Below are positions 11,556 to 23,454 of a stretch of DNA of 64,000 bases, piece by piece (position 1 is the stretch's first letter; every line of letters begins with the position of its first letter). The translations under genes were made by a program, and so were the position numbers. The notes under the pieces were generated by a model. The model did no database searches. It saw only the letters and a program-made list of their open reading frames with translations, and was not told the origin of the DNA. Source of the stretch: Paramacrobiotus metropolitanus (taxonomy: Eukaryota; Tardigrada; Eutardigrada; Parachela; Macrobiotidae); contig NW_026570281.1 in assembly GCF_019649055.1 (NCBI RefSeq), positions 558,001-622,000 on the forward strand, written 5' to 3'.

Positions 11556-13303
11556 TCTATCTATCTATATAAAAGAATAGGAAGGTGCACAAAGTTTGTG
11601 TATGTCAGGGTCTAAGTCATTGACACGTCCAACCAAACTTGAATGTCTATGTAGTATGTACCGTTCGATAGCCTGCCGACTTTACCGTACTATGGCGAAA
11701 ACGTACGGCTTCAGCTAGCAACACATTATCCCGTTTCTAGTTAAGTTTCGTTTAATTAATAATTTGCGTTTAAATTTTTGAAGTTAAAAGGAACACGTTT
11801 AAACTTTAAAGTTTGTCCACTGTCCAGCTGCCATCTCTGGAGGTTTTATAAAACGTACTGTAAAAAATTGCACATAGTAATCTGACAACTATTCCCGTTA
11901 TGAAATTTGTGCAGCGGCTGCATAAGTTTCGCATTGTGAATTTGTGGGAAATTGGAAATGGCTACAAGCTAAATCTGAAAGAGCCGGGAAATTTTGTGTT
12001 TGTTATGTTCAGTTTTTGTAAGAGTGGAAACTTCTGCTAGCTATGTTGCGTTCGGGTTTTAAACCTCATGTTACCCAATTTGATTGTTTCGCCGCCAGGT
12101 GACGGCCGGGCGACACGACACGAGCGGAGCTCGCGGAACAACAAGTTAGACATTCTGCGTAGTTCTTCGTCCTTCCGTGGAACAGCAAAACCAAACTTGC
12201 ACAACCTAAACGCATACATTGTGTAAATTCGGGCTTTTGTACTTGCTGGTGAAAATTTCACCGGATCTACGCTACAGTATTTCACCGAGGCGCCACGGAA
12301 TCACGAAGCACAAGTAGACCTGGAAAACTGAAAGCTAAAAGTAAAGGTGACCATTCTGTTACAAACTTTTACTGCCTTTCGTTTGGCTCACTACGGTCTC
12401 CCCGTGCACTAATTATTGCGTTATTGACTCACTTATGGCGTACTATTCACCCGGTAAAATACCTTTTCGGTTTTCGCCTTTTGCCGTCCCTCATGGTCCG
12501 ACGTGGGAAAACACTTTGCAATATATTTCCTGCATAATGATTTGGCTTTGTTTGAAAAGATGTACGCGTTATTATTGTAAACACACCTAAATCCCAGAAA
12601 TTATTATTCTTATAGTTCGAGCAATAAATTCTTCTGAATTTCAAAAATTATTCCATATTCTTTGTCCAAAAATTCACTGCGCGCCTACATAATTGGTATT
12701 TTGTCCAACTGTTTAAAGTAGCGCATATTCCGAACATTTACAAAACATATACTATAGAAATATCTTGGAAATGAGAGTGAATGTACAGTACAGAAATATT
12801 CTGAAAACAAGCGAGTGTGGCGAAAGCAAATAAATATCAAGCGAAGGAATTTTGACTTAGACCGTTGGACGAGTCAATAAAAGTAATGAATGGAGGGAGA
12901 AGCAGTACGAGTACAAGTACAGATAGTTTCCAAATAGTTTCCAAATTGTTTGCGTACAGATATACGAGTACGATGGAAGGCAATAAAAGTGGTGAACGGA
13001 GCGGTCAAATTATTAATTTATTTTAAATGCTCTAAATGATGCCACCGCGCCATTTAGAGCATTTGAATTGTTTTTGGTTGTTCGGCTGGCTGTTCATTAA
13101 CACTGACTACTGATAAGCACGTATTTATTATGATCTTGGTATTATTAACGAAAATATGTATTGTAATTGAGTAGGTCTCCATAATATATTTAGTTCGTGC
13201 AGTTATCAGCCGCTAATCTCTACTACTCCGCTAATCTCTTATCTATCTCTACGCTAATCTCTACTACCTCTCTACTCCGGGCAATTTGCGCGGGGTCCAC
13301 TAG
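11556..13303 (+). mobile_element. Probable non-autonomous Helitron in the transposase intron
   Basis: The left edge has TCTATCTATATAAAAGAATA, a common look for Helitron 5' ends, preceded by A. The right edge has a short GC-rich hairpin (CCGGGCAA/TTGCGCGG, 13277-13293) and ends CCACTAG followed by T (CTRR terminus, A|T target). The element lies in the 1,867 bp intron 11462-13328; removing it leaves an intron of about 120 bp, similar to its neighbours. No Rep/helicase coding is seen inside. The exact 5' base is uncertain because TCTA repeats there (11556, 11560 or 11564). Confidence 0.55.
13025..13064. repeat. Perfect 14 bp inverted repeat, 12-base loop
   Basis: AAATGCTCTAAATG (13025-13038) and CATTTAGAGCATTT (13051-13064) are exact reverse complements. 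It lies inside the putative Helitron. Confidence 0.85.
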
Positions 13304-14929
13304 TTTAGAATAATGTATATAAACCTACCTCCGCAGTCGCTTCTCACTCGAGATGGGACTCCACACGCCCCCGCTCCGTTCAAAAAGGCTTCTTGTACTG
13401 TGCTAGCACGGTTATTCGTGGCAACCACAAGTGAAATGATCAGCCTGGAGAATCCGTCGATAATTCCATGAATAACAAATCCCCACCGCACCAGTTTGTG
13501 ATTACCATCCATGTGCCACAACGCGTTCGGACCAGGGTTGGAATATTTACGACGAGTGACCAAGTTGAAAACCGATTAGCAACACCATAAGGGTCCAAGC
13601 GTTGCAAGATGAAAGAATCCTAGCTCGCTGGACATACAATCCAGCACTCTTTAACTGACCACATACGAAACGATATCCAACATTCACAAACGAACTGAGT
13701 ATTTCCTGCACGGCAATGTCCAAGTCATCGTCGGATATATCGCTGTACTACGATAAAACCGCAAAACACTTTTTTCCGCGCTGATAAAATTTGGAAATAT
13801 TACTGCACTCACAATAGCTTATTTTACTTGACCATGCTAATACAAATAAGACGCTACCGTTAAAATATTTGCTAGCATTAAAATTTACCTTGTGATTTAA
13901 ATTGTATTCAGCCAGCCTGCGCTCGATCGTACGTGTCGTAACTCCAAAGAACCCAGCAATTTCCCTAACTGTGAAGCCTTCGCATCGCATTTCACAGAGT
14001 TCGTTATCCGGAATACAAATTTTTCCGTATTTATTAGTGCCGCCTTTCATTTCATAGAAATAATCCGACCCATTTTCGTCTTCCCGCAGTAGCTGATGCA
14101 AGCCCTCTGAACAGTTTCGCAAAACGTCGAACAACTGCTGAGCATCTCCCGTCACTTCGTTAGGTAAGTTTTCGCATATATCCCGTGTGTAACTGAAAAA
14201 CAGCAAAATAAAAGTGGCAGAATCAAATTAGGTTAACTGCAATTTTATGGGATTTTACAGCTTACCCAGTTAAATATTCAATCTGCGCCAGTGCTCCTTC
14301 AATGCCGTCTTGATCCCTATCTGCAGTATCCAAGAGCCTATTGGCCCGCCTGACGACAGAATCCGCAAACACAAAAAAAGCTTCCATTGTATCTGCACCA
14401 AACTGAAACCAATAGTAACAAGTACTTACATCAATACCACGAAATTTCCAAAAATTATTTTGGGCTGTGACACAGCCGAACAATTCATTATTTATTACAG
14501 TGCTGCTGTACAAAGTGTAACGTAAAACGTACCGTGTTCGGGAACTTCGGATTTTGGGACGCAGTCGACCGTTATGGATCCCACTGTAAGTTACAGTGGC
14601 AGAAGTAAATTTTAGACTTTTGTTCAACACATGGAACGGTAGCTTCGGGTTGCGGAAAGATACAGCTGTTACTCAACGGCAAGAACCCCAGCACGGGCCA
14701 GAAGACGTAAACATCGAGGACTCCACCATTCAACGGCCCGATCATAAACACTTGAAGGACTTTAGCCCCTCAGCGGGCACAAGTACAAAATCAGAATAAA
14801 ACAAAAAAGATGCTGCAACTCGAAGAAATAAACGGGTTTCGTTCTTCAAAAAAATTCTAGTTTCTACTTCTACTAACGTCAACAACAACGCAAACTGCCA
14901 GATTTCCACATACAGTATGGCGAGCACGC

Positions 14930-15144
14930 CAGGTTAAGGCCAATACCAGTAAGTTATATGGAAAAGTCCATTACAGGGCGTGTAATGGAATCTGGAATTG
15001 GAAAATCAAAAGCTGAAAAAAATTCTAAGTCCAGCATCCGGTTGGCAAAATCGTAATCGATGTTTTTGAAATCGAGAAACGATGTTTTCCAATTCCAGAT
15101 TTCCAAATCGATGAGGCTGTCGGATTTGGAATTCCATAAAATTT
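14930..15144 (-). repeat. Dispersed ~215 bp repeat, copy B (inverted)
   Basis: Reverse complement of the segment at 1221-1438, with scattered substitutions and small indels over its whole length. Confidence 0.8.
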
Positions 15145-15634
15145 TGACAGCTGCCTGCTACTAGCTGTGATGCTTTCAAAATATATGAACGAGTCAGTTG
15201 CGTGCATTTCGTTTCCGAATTTTTTTACTTCATACATTTCATTCCAAAACACATTGCACATCATCGTCTTCCCGCTTCTCGTAGCAGGTACGCAAAAGTT
15301 GTCGAAAGTTTTGACGAAGCGCGAGTACAGTACTTACCACTCGTAGTTGCAATAGATTAGAATCATAATGTGGCGAAAGGAAGAGGGAAGTCGAGATGGG
15401 ACTCAGATATGAATTTAGCTTGATTACTCAATTAAAGTGTCGATCCGTCTTCCTGTATGACGTCATGCAGGAGTGATTCGATCGTAATTCGATGTGATTG
15501 TGACTTGACTGCATCATCCAGCCACGAATTTTAAAAATATTGGATCTTTTTGTCAAATTTTCGTTGATTGATACTCGCGACTTGCTGTCACCATTCCAGT
15601 GACGTCATTGCAGTTGTAATCGTTCTCTCTTTTT
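15145..15634. other. Spacer upstream of flotillin; no gene seen
   Basis: No recognisable coding sequence. It probably contains the flotillin promoter, but no element can be named. Confidence 0.4.
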
Positions 15635-15649
15635 GTGATATGTGCCATG

Positions 15650-15738
15650 CAGGAAGAAGATAAGGAAGAGGAAAAAGAGGCCGAAGAAGAGCAAGAAGAA
15701 GAAGAGGAGGAAGAGGAAGAAGAGGAAGAAGAGGAACC
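15650..15738 (+). repeat. GAA/GAG microsatellite upstream of flotillin
   Basis: Purine run of (GAAGAG)-like repeats. Read from an ATG at 15635 it encodes about 25 glutamates and is in frame with the flotillin start at 15785. Confidence 0.85.
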
Positions 15739-15784
15739 CCAAACCCGTCGCTCATCAAGGCGTTATTCCCGACGCAAGAGTAGT

Positions 15785-18720
15785 ATGCCGTTTGGATTCG
15801 TCACTTGCAGGTCAGCGGCTGATGTCATTTTAAACAATTGACGCACTTGGGTCTTCCGATTGATTTTGTTGTCATCGTGTCATTTTCCTCTGCAGTCCCA
15901 GCGAGGCCCTGGTGATCTCCGGTGAGTGAATTTTTTTTCCACTTCAAGATTTTTTCGCATTTTAATCGTGAACTCGCTCCAAATGGTCGATGTTAATCTT
16001 ATTTGATTTAGAACTTTCATGATAAATTATTTGTATTTACGTTCCTGTGTTACGCCGGCGTTGTTCAGCACTGCAATTTGAGCTGTCATAAATTATCTTC
16101 AAATTGGAATATCATCGTGGATGCTGCAAATCAGAAAAAAAAATTAAGGCAGTAAAATTATAAAAAGCACTGTAAAAAGCAATAAATGTTGGCAGGTGTG
16201 GGCTACGATGGGACACCGAAATTCGTAACGGGAGGACGGGCCTTCGTCTGGCCCTTCGTCCACAAGGTGCAGCGCATCAACCTCAACACCTTCACTTTGG
16301 TTGTGGATAGCCCTCGCGTCTACACCAAGTTGGGCGTGGCCTGCAGTGTCGTCGGCATTGCACAGGTAGGCTGGAGAGTTTGGTCGGCACAGTTCTTCCT
16401 TTCTTAATTGATCTTTTTATTCCAGGTGAAAATTGAAGGCAGTCGTGAAGGTGAGATGAGCAGCCATGCCTCTCGTAAATGGATAGTCAGTAATTGTTGC
16501 GTTATTTCATGGCAGACCTATTGAAGAAGGCATGCCAGCAGTTTCTGGGCAAGAGCACCGGGGAGATCCAGCGTATCGCGCTGGAGACACTGGAGGGACA
16601 CCAGCGGGCCATCATGGGCACCATGACGGTAGTACAATTGATCTTCCGGATGTCGTAGTGTTTTGAATAATTTATTATGCTTTGTTCAACAGGTCGAAGA
16701 GATCTACCGGGATCGTCAGACATTTAACCACCACGTGTTTGAGGTGAGTACTTCATTGCGCGGAGTTGTGGCAGTAAGTTTATTTTACGGTAGCTTGCCC
16801 AATGTTACAATGTGTACGGCACAGCCTAATCGATTGACTGAGCAAAGTATGTAAGCGGTACTGTATACAGTTTCGATAACTTCCGTCTGTGTGCGCGGGA
16901 AACTACACCCCGATCGATACGGGAACCGCTTGTTTAACCGTGTTTGCTTATGTTGGCCTCGATGTTCACTGAAGACTGTAGAGTAAGTGGTGTTGTTTGT
17001 GGGACGAGACCGAACTCTGACACTGACTTGTTCAGAGGAAAGATTATAGGCCAAGTGACAGACAGCCCACGGGATGCGGGTGTTTTTGCAGCGTCTGTTG
17101 GCTTCCTACTGGGATAACGGTTACTGAGGCCTTGATCGCATTTCTGAAATTGTTTATCGTCGTGGAATTGCTGTTAAACGTGTAAGGAAGAATTTAACTG
17201 GTGTTGTAGGTGGCCACCGCTGATCTGGTGAATCTGGGCATCCGCGTGGTCAGCTACACCATCAAGGACATTCACGATGATGAGGTCAGTACCGCAGCGA
17301 GGACATCGAACCTTTTGGCTGATTGTTGTTGATTTGGATTCGATTTTAACTTCTAACAAATAGTGTTATTTAAACGATAGGGCTATTTGAACGCGCTGGG
17401 TATGGCCCGCACGGCTGAAGTAAAACGGGACGCCCGCATCGGGGAGGCCATCGCCAAGAAGGAGACCACCATTAAGGCCGCGCTGGCCGATGAGGTCAGT
17501 CAGTCGTTTTCCTTTCTGCCAAATTAGTCTTATTGGTATCGTGGGTTAATAAGTTTTCATTTTCTATCCGGATGGGAAAATGGTTGCTTTTTGCAGGCAC
17601 GAGTGACCGCAAAGGCTCAGAACGACATCGAAATCGCCAAAGCTCAGCGGGATTTTGAGGTAACGTCTTTCCACCTTATTATTGTTGTTTGTTGTATTGG
17701 CAATTGTTGAATTTATCCAGTTGCAAAAAGCCACGTATGATATGGAAGTGCAAGGACAGCGCGCCGTCGCCGAATTGGCCTACAGTTTGCAGGTTCGTCT
17801 TCGCATTCGTTTTTATTTTTGTGGGGAAAATGCATTTATCGCACCATTTTAGGCCGCCAAGACGCACCAGCTAATTAAAGAGCAGGAAATGGAGATCGCC
17901 GTGGTAGAGCGCACTCGTCGCATTGAGCTGCAGGAGCAAGAAATTGCCCGTCGCCAGAAAGAGCTGGAGGCGACCGTTCTCAAGCCCGCTGAGGCCGAAC
18001 GATACCGAGTGGAGCGCATTGCTGAGGCCCAAAAGTAGGTTGGAAGATGACGCATCAATAGTGCCCAAATCTAATAAAGCCTTTATATATGAAACAGGAA
18101 CCGCATTATGCTGGAGGCAGAAGCCGAAGCGGAGACCATCCGCCTACGCGGTGAAGCGGAAGCCTTCGCCATCCAGGCCAAAGCCAAGGCGGAAGGTGAG
18201 TTGATTCTTCACATACCCTTTCAGATTGCTACGACGGTTGCTGTGTGTTGACAGCTGAACAAATGGCCCAGAAGGCCGCCGCCTGGAAGGAGTACAAGGA
18301 GGCTGCTATGGTATGCGTGTCTGTGGTCATTTCGATGTTGAACTGAAAAAAACGACGGGTGTTTACTGTTTAGGTGGATATGGTATTGAAGACGCTGCCG
18401 AACGTCTGCGCCGAAGTCTCGCGCCCGCTGAGCCAGTTGCAGGGCATCAAGATGGTCAGCGCCGGAGACGGGGAGATCGGCGTGGCTAAGCTGGTGGGCG
18501 AGGTGGTGGAGATTGTCACGCGCATGCCGCATCTCATCGAGACCATGACTGGCGTCGACATGGCCAAAGCGGTGCGTTTCTGTTTGGATGATTTATTGTA
18601 TTTAGGAAAAGTACTTAAATGCAAAAATAACCGGCACAAGTAGTTGAAAATCTGCAGCTAAACTTATCGTTGAATTGTTGAATAATGTAGGTGGATCATA
18701 AATCCGGCTCCCGCAAATAA
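15785..18720 (+). CDS. FLOT1: Flotillin-1 (lipid-raft scaffold protein)
   Basis: Fifteen exons splice in phase to 432 residues (human FLOT1 has 427): 15785-15810, 15896-15921, 16196-16365, 16426-16450, 16516-16628, 16693-16743, 17210-17284, 17381-17494, 17597-17659, 17721-17792, 17853-18034, 18098-18195, 18255-18310, 18374-18571, 18691-18720. Flotillin sits on the inner leaflet of the plasma membrane and endosomes and oligomerises into microdomains. The N-terminus MPFGFVTC followed by PSEALVISG matches the family, with a cysteine suited to palmitoylation. The SPFH/band-7 part includes [20 protein letters not shown] and [12 protein letters not shown]; the C-terminal half is the coiled-coil flotillin region with EAEA-type repeats ([11 protein letters not shown]). 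Start 15785 is chosen because it aligns with the family; an in-frame ATG at 15635 would add a poly-glutamate stretch. Single intact copy with standard GT-AG introns. Confidence 0.93.
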
Positions 18721-20160
18721 GCGGATGCCAACAGATTTGCGGTTGGTTGTCGCTTTGCGTATATCTCCGCGCCGGGTAGCTGCTTTTCCGCACGGTCATC
18801 ACAATCACTTTCCAAGTCGGACCCGGCGAGTTATCCATTTTCACCAGTGTTTTTGTTTGTTTGTTTTTTTATGCGGCGCACATTCATTGTCGGCTCCAGT
18901 GTGTTTTCTGTTGCGTTGTGATTTTCTACACCCTTGCGGTTTTTTGACTTTTTTACGTGCGAATTGTTTACATTCGCATCGGTACAGTACCCGTTGTGAG
19001 GTGGCTCTGAATATAGAGATTGTTTGCAAATAGCTCTACTACGAGTAGTTATTGTAAATTTTAGGTACTGCAAGTAGTACTTACTTAACGGGGGCCCTTT
19101 CGATGCCGATTATTTTTGTCGAGTTATTATTTCTATCCGTATTTATTTGAGTGGATAGTCCCGGCCGATGACCGGTCTGGTGACTCTCGTACATGGTTGT
19201 GGCTGTGATCAACTTGTCATTGGAAAAACAATGAAATCTGCTTGTAATGAGAACGGCTTTTACGGCAGAGTGCTAATTCGATCTGATTAGCAGCAGGATT
19301 GAGAATTTGAGACCTGCGAGTACATTATTGGTAACAATTCGGAATTCATTTGGATTTGAGTAACATTCTACTTTGTATAGATAGATATTCGTATTAAGGT
19401 ATCCACGCTGCGCACGGCTTTTGGTGGGTGAAATGAGTCTCAAGAAAGTGCAGTGCCACGGATGGACGGAAAAATAAGTACTGGAATACTTCGTAGCATA
19501 TACCTGACAAAATGTGAGCGTGCTTAACTGCGTTACTTCTAATCACCGTTATGTAATCAGAATCGCACGTGCGCTGCATGTACCGGTAAGTACCTAAAAA
19601 GCCAATGCCAGAAGTTGGCATCGGTACGATCGACAAGATAATGCCGCATACTTACTTCAGTTACTTGTACCACATTCTGTACTTCCATTCTATCACCGAC
19701 TTCTCAAAATTACGGTACAAAATTCACGTTAAAAGGCACCTGCTATTTATTCTGTACATGTATAGTTTGCGAACTTTTAGCTCCCTTATCAGCGATCAGC
19801 TGTGAACCACTACCTAAATTTTTTATGAGCAACATCAGTAGCAATATAGAGCTTTCTAATAAACAATAAAATACGCCGTCGACAAACGATGAATTTCCCG
19901 TGTTCCACCTGGATTTTTTACAGATTTGTCTGAATACTTGAACAGAAACTGCTATTATCAAAATAAGCTCCTTGATTTATGATATTGATGTGCAAAAACA
20001 AGGCGCATTCGTTCTCGTGTTCCTTGTTATACAAATACAAATCGCATGCATGCATAATTATGTTGATCCAGCTGTTGCTGAATGTTGGCTGAAATAGTGA
20101 TGCCGAATCCCTCCTTCGTAAACCGGCGAGGAACTTAGTACTACTGTACTAGAAGCAGCA
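18721..20160. other. Intergenic spacer; no gene seen
   Basis: Short open frames on both strands lack domains and coding-like codon use. It contains the 3' end of flotillin and the promoter side of the carrier gene. Confidence 0.45.
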
Positions 20161-21908
20161 ATGGCGGTCGCCGCCATCGAAGTGGCCAGCGATGAGATGA
20201 AGGAGTTGCGCCAGCATCCCGGCGAGGAAATGGCTCACGCCGCGGTGCACCATCTGCGCAGCGCCGAGGAGAAGGAGATAAAAAAACTGCCGCGGTGGTA
20301 TTTTGGCGGGCTGGCTTGCATGACCGGCGCACTCTGCACGCATCCGCTCGACATGATGAAGGTACTGTATGTACTTACATTGAATCAATTATAACTTTTT
20401 AAATTCTATTACACGTACGATTTTGCAAATTATATTTTTATATTCGTATATGTATTTCATTTTCTTGCCATTGTCTAATACTATATGTATCGCATAGATG
20501 AATGCTGCTGAAGTTTTACTTTGCTTATTTTACTTTGTTTTTTATCTTGAATTATATTCCTGTTAATTTTTGTTTCTGTAGCCTGTAAACTGTAAATTTT
20601 ATTTATGACCACTGTTGGCCAAGTTTTAATCCTAAAAAGTTAAATTTAGACGGCTACAGACTTTCCCCCAACTTCTACAAAATTTATTTTCTGCAGGTTT
20701 GTTTCTTTAAATCTACTTGTACTATAATTTTACTTGTATACGACTATACGAGCATCGAAATTTCTAAACTGACGCTTTTGATTACTCGGCAGTGGATGAC
20801 AATAATTATTACTTTCCAGGTGCACTTGCAAACACACAGTGGAAGGCGTCTGCACATCTTCCGTTCCCTGTGGCAAGTGGCCCGTCGGGAAGGCCCACGC
20901 CGGTTGTATTCCGGCTTCTCGGCTTCCGTCACCAGAGAAGTACGGCCAAACAGGCAGTACTCGCACCTGTAATCGGCTACTGTGTGCTGCTTTTGTACAG
21001 GGTATTTACTCCGGCATTCGCTTCTTCATATACGAATGGCTGAAGCCGGACCCCGGCCAGCCAGCGGCGCCCTTTTACCGGAAGGTGGCGACGGCGGTGT
21101 GCGCCGGCAGCTGCGGCGCCTTCATCGGGGCGCCCTTCGATCTCATCAACGTCCGCATGCTCAACGACGTCAAACTGCCGCCGGAGCAGCGCCGACACTA
21201 CCGCCACGTGCTGGACGGATTGGCACAAATTGTCCGGCACGAGGGCGGGCGGCGCCTGTACAACGGGGCCTCGCTGGTGGTTTTGCGCGGCATCTGCATC
21301 ACCGTCGGCCAGCTGTCCTTCTACGACCAAGTCAAGCAGACACTGCTGCGAATCTCTTACTTTGAGGACAACATGGTTACGCATCTCTTATCTAGTGCCG
21401 TCGCGGTGAGCCATTTATCGGCAGTAATCGAAATTGAATTTTTCAGCAGGTTTCGTGTACTTGCAGGCGTGCACGGCAGCCACGCTGGCCATGCCGGTGG
21501 ATGTCATGAAAACGCGGGTACAGAATTCCAAGCCAGGACATTACACGGTATATACGCTCTTCGGTTTTTACAGAGGACTTTAATCAGAATACAATTGTCA
21601 AAATAATTCGATTGGGTCAAATAACGGTTCCTTCTTGCTATACTTCCATTTGTATTACAGAGCATATTCCATTGTGCCAAAGAAATCGCCGTTGGAGGAC
21701 CATTGGCTTTCTACAAGGTAAGTATTATCTAATGATTAATTTATTACAGAAGCTGCGCGAGCACAATTTTGTCAGAATACATTATACATCTGATTTTTTT
21801 CTACCGTAGGGATTCATCCCGGCTCTGACGCGCATCAGTATTCACACCGTCGTTTCCTTCCTAACTTTTGAACAACTACGCATACATTTCGGTGCAGACA
21901 TCCTTTGA
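20161..21908 (+). CDS. SLC25A10: Mitochondrial dicarboxylate carrier (SLC25A10 type)
   Basis: Six exons give 320 residues: 20161-20361, 20820-20939, 21001-21405, 21467-21547, 21661-21717, 21810-21908. The protein exchanges malate or succinate for phosphate or sulfate across the inner mitochondrial membrane. Three carrier signature repeats are visible: THPLDMMK, GAPFDLINVRMLNDVKLP and MPVDVMKTRVQNSK. WYFGGLA at the start and the block NDVKLPPEQRRHYRHVLDGL are specific to the dicarboxylate carrier. An N-terminal extension of about 40 residues (charged, before WYFGG) exceeds the human protein and could be an alternative start or a species-specific tail. Intron 2 is only about 60 bp and lacks a stop in one frame, so unspliced reading looks deceptively open. 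Intron 1 (458 bp) is the longest. Confidence 0.92.
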
Positions 21909-22105
21909 TAATTCCGTCGCCTATTTATTGCAACGTTTAAATTTCTGTACAAAAATAACGAAGCTTTAAGGATCGAAGTGTTTTGGAAATTGCATTTAAA
22001 AGCTAGAAAAATATTGTACAACTTGAGATTTTGGAAAACAGAAACATCAGAGGCCGTCAGAATAAACTGATAAAGGCACACGGCACACTTGAGACTTATC
22101 CGTGC

Positions 22106-22616
22106 TCAGGCGTCGCTAAATCCCAGAATGTCATCGGAGGAGCGGAACATCCAGTCGTCCTCCATCAGCACCCGCTGGGCGGTGGCCCGCAGCTCCTGCA
22201 TTAGCTGTGCGAATTCCTCGTCGGAGGCGTTCTGGAGATGCTTGCCCAGCTGCGCGTGACTAAGGCAGGATCCCTTGGGACCAGGCTGGTGCATGCCGTG
22301 TTTGGGCAGGTTCTCGATACCTAGGGACTCGTCCAGCTCGGCGTTTCCTTCAGCGTCGTCCGTGTCAAACAGTCGTCGCGGCATCAGATCGGACACAGGC
22401 GAAGTGGATCGACTGCGCGGTGTCCAGGTCTGCGTGCCATTGCCACTGGTCGCCGAGTTAATCACTGCAAAAACCATCGTTTGCAGATGTCTGATAGCAA
22501 AAACTAGATCACAATCAGGGGCAACCGAGTTGAACCGACTATGGCAGAGCAGCATTACCTGTTGGCTGATTGCTAGGCAAAACGGGCATCATCGCGTTAT
22601 TGCTGGTGTCTGACAT
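22106..22616 (-). CDS. Unrecognised acidic 138-residue protein
   Basis: Two exons, 22616-22559 and 22464-22106, joined in phase 1 by a GTAATG...TTGCAG intron of 94 bp. The start MSDTSNNAMMPVLPSNQ is the first ATG. The middle has a Ser/Pro-rich stretch (TPRSRSTSPVSDLMPRR), suggesting phosphorylation. The C-terminal third, SDEEFAQLMQELRATAQRVL followed by MEDDWMFRSSDDILGF, looks like an amphipathic helix plus a short acidic tail and may be the conserved core. No signal peptide or membrane segment. I do not recognise the family. The 3' end lies 198 bp from the stop of the carrier gene (tail-to-tail). Confidence 0.75.
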
Positions 22617-22858
22617 TTTCGTCGTTTTTGCACCTCACGGTCTTACTCCTGCCCACTTTAGAATCCGTAAACTAAGCTAAAATTTAAGAAGGAATTTTGG
22701 AAGTTCGAATGTCAGACTTGTCAGTATAATCCGTGGAAAGCAACACAAACAATTGAAAATTTAAAAGAAGAACGACTGCAAAGTGCGAACCCAAAATAAA
22801 AGTGTTCGGCAAAAGTTTACAAAGCAACAAGTCGTCGATACAGGGAAATGGACCAAAC

Positions 22859-23454
22859 ATGGTCATAAAAACCACAATTTATTTTGCCAGCGATAACACA
22901 GCGCAAATTACTTCCGTACCCGGTTATGATCTGGAGGATAAAAGAGTAGAGCGCAGCCTCTGCGAGAAGGCAGTTAACTCACCAACAATTGTTGTGAGAG
23001 AGTTGGTTTCCTTGTCAGCTAGAACCGACCGGCCGAAGCCAGAAGTTTTTGACCCTGCTCTAGTTCATTATGAACTGTTGTGGATGAAAATGTGGGATGA
23101 AAAGTACGGCGTACCAGCGTTCATCGTTTCATCATTCCTCAGTTATGTTACTGTGCCTGGAAATGCTTCCGGGCGGTCGGCTGGCTGGCCGAGGATCGGA
23201 ATCATGCCATGGACAAGTGGGTGAAAATTATCAGCGCGAAATGCCATCCGGTAAAAATTGCAGTACAGAATTTCAAGAAAAGCTGGAATGAACCAGAAGT
23301 CAAACTCGCAGTCGCAACTGCAACTACAGTCTACAGACGATGGCAACTGCGGTTAGCAGCAAGAAATTTTGCTTCCGTCGTCGTTCGAAGGACAAGTGGT
23401 CAACAGCAGCCGTGTGCCGTGAAATTTCAGGATAACTATTACTCCGTCTTATAA
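22859..23454 (+). pseudogene. Possible uncharacterised gene in two overlapping frames
   Basis: Frame A from the ATG at 22859 reads protein-like to about 23130 (…VHYELLWMKMWDEKYGVPAF). A different frame then reads CYCAWKCFRAVGWLAEDRNH and continues open to the stop at 23452. Both halves use coding-like codons. One frameshift, or an unusually short 32 bp GT-AG interval (about 23109-23140), would join them. No family recognised. It diverges from the gene starting at 22616, so the two could share a promoter. Confidence 0.35.

Larger units (their letters stand above)
10857..14387 (-). pseudogene. Integrase-core (DDE) transposase gene, frameshifted, with introns
   Basis: Exon 1 (14387-14266) starts MEAFFVFADSVVRRANRLL; exon 2 (14192-13889) holds a helix-turn-helix, FTVREIAGFFGVTTRTIERR; exon 3 (13747-13329) begins YSDISDDDLDIAVQEILSSF and carries the first two acidic residues of the catalytic triad, WHMDGNHKL and VRSDCGG. 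Exon 4 (from 11461) continues ENFGVARWMEHY and carries the Glu in HNQRIERLW. The splice phases of exons 1-3 and across SDCG|GENF fit. Frameshifts lie near 13600 and 13565 in exon 3, and near 11330 and 11130 in exon 4. The family is the rve-like integrase-core transposase common in fish, cnidarian and invertebrate genomes. It is a dead element or a dead host-captured gene. Terminal repeats were not found. Confidence 0.75.

Noticed and set aside
15642-15833. Lys/Arg-rich frame over the purine repeat
   Set aside because: Shifted reading of the GAA/GAG microsatellite; no support beyond the repeat.
20839-21606. Single 255-codon frame across the carrier gene
   Set aside because: It reads exon 2 in the wrong frame and runs through a 60 bp intron; the six-exon model matches the carrier family throughout.
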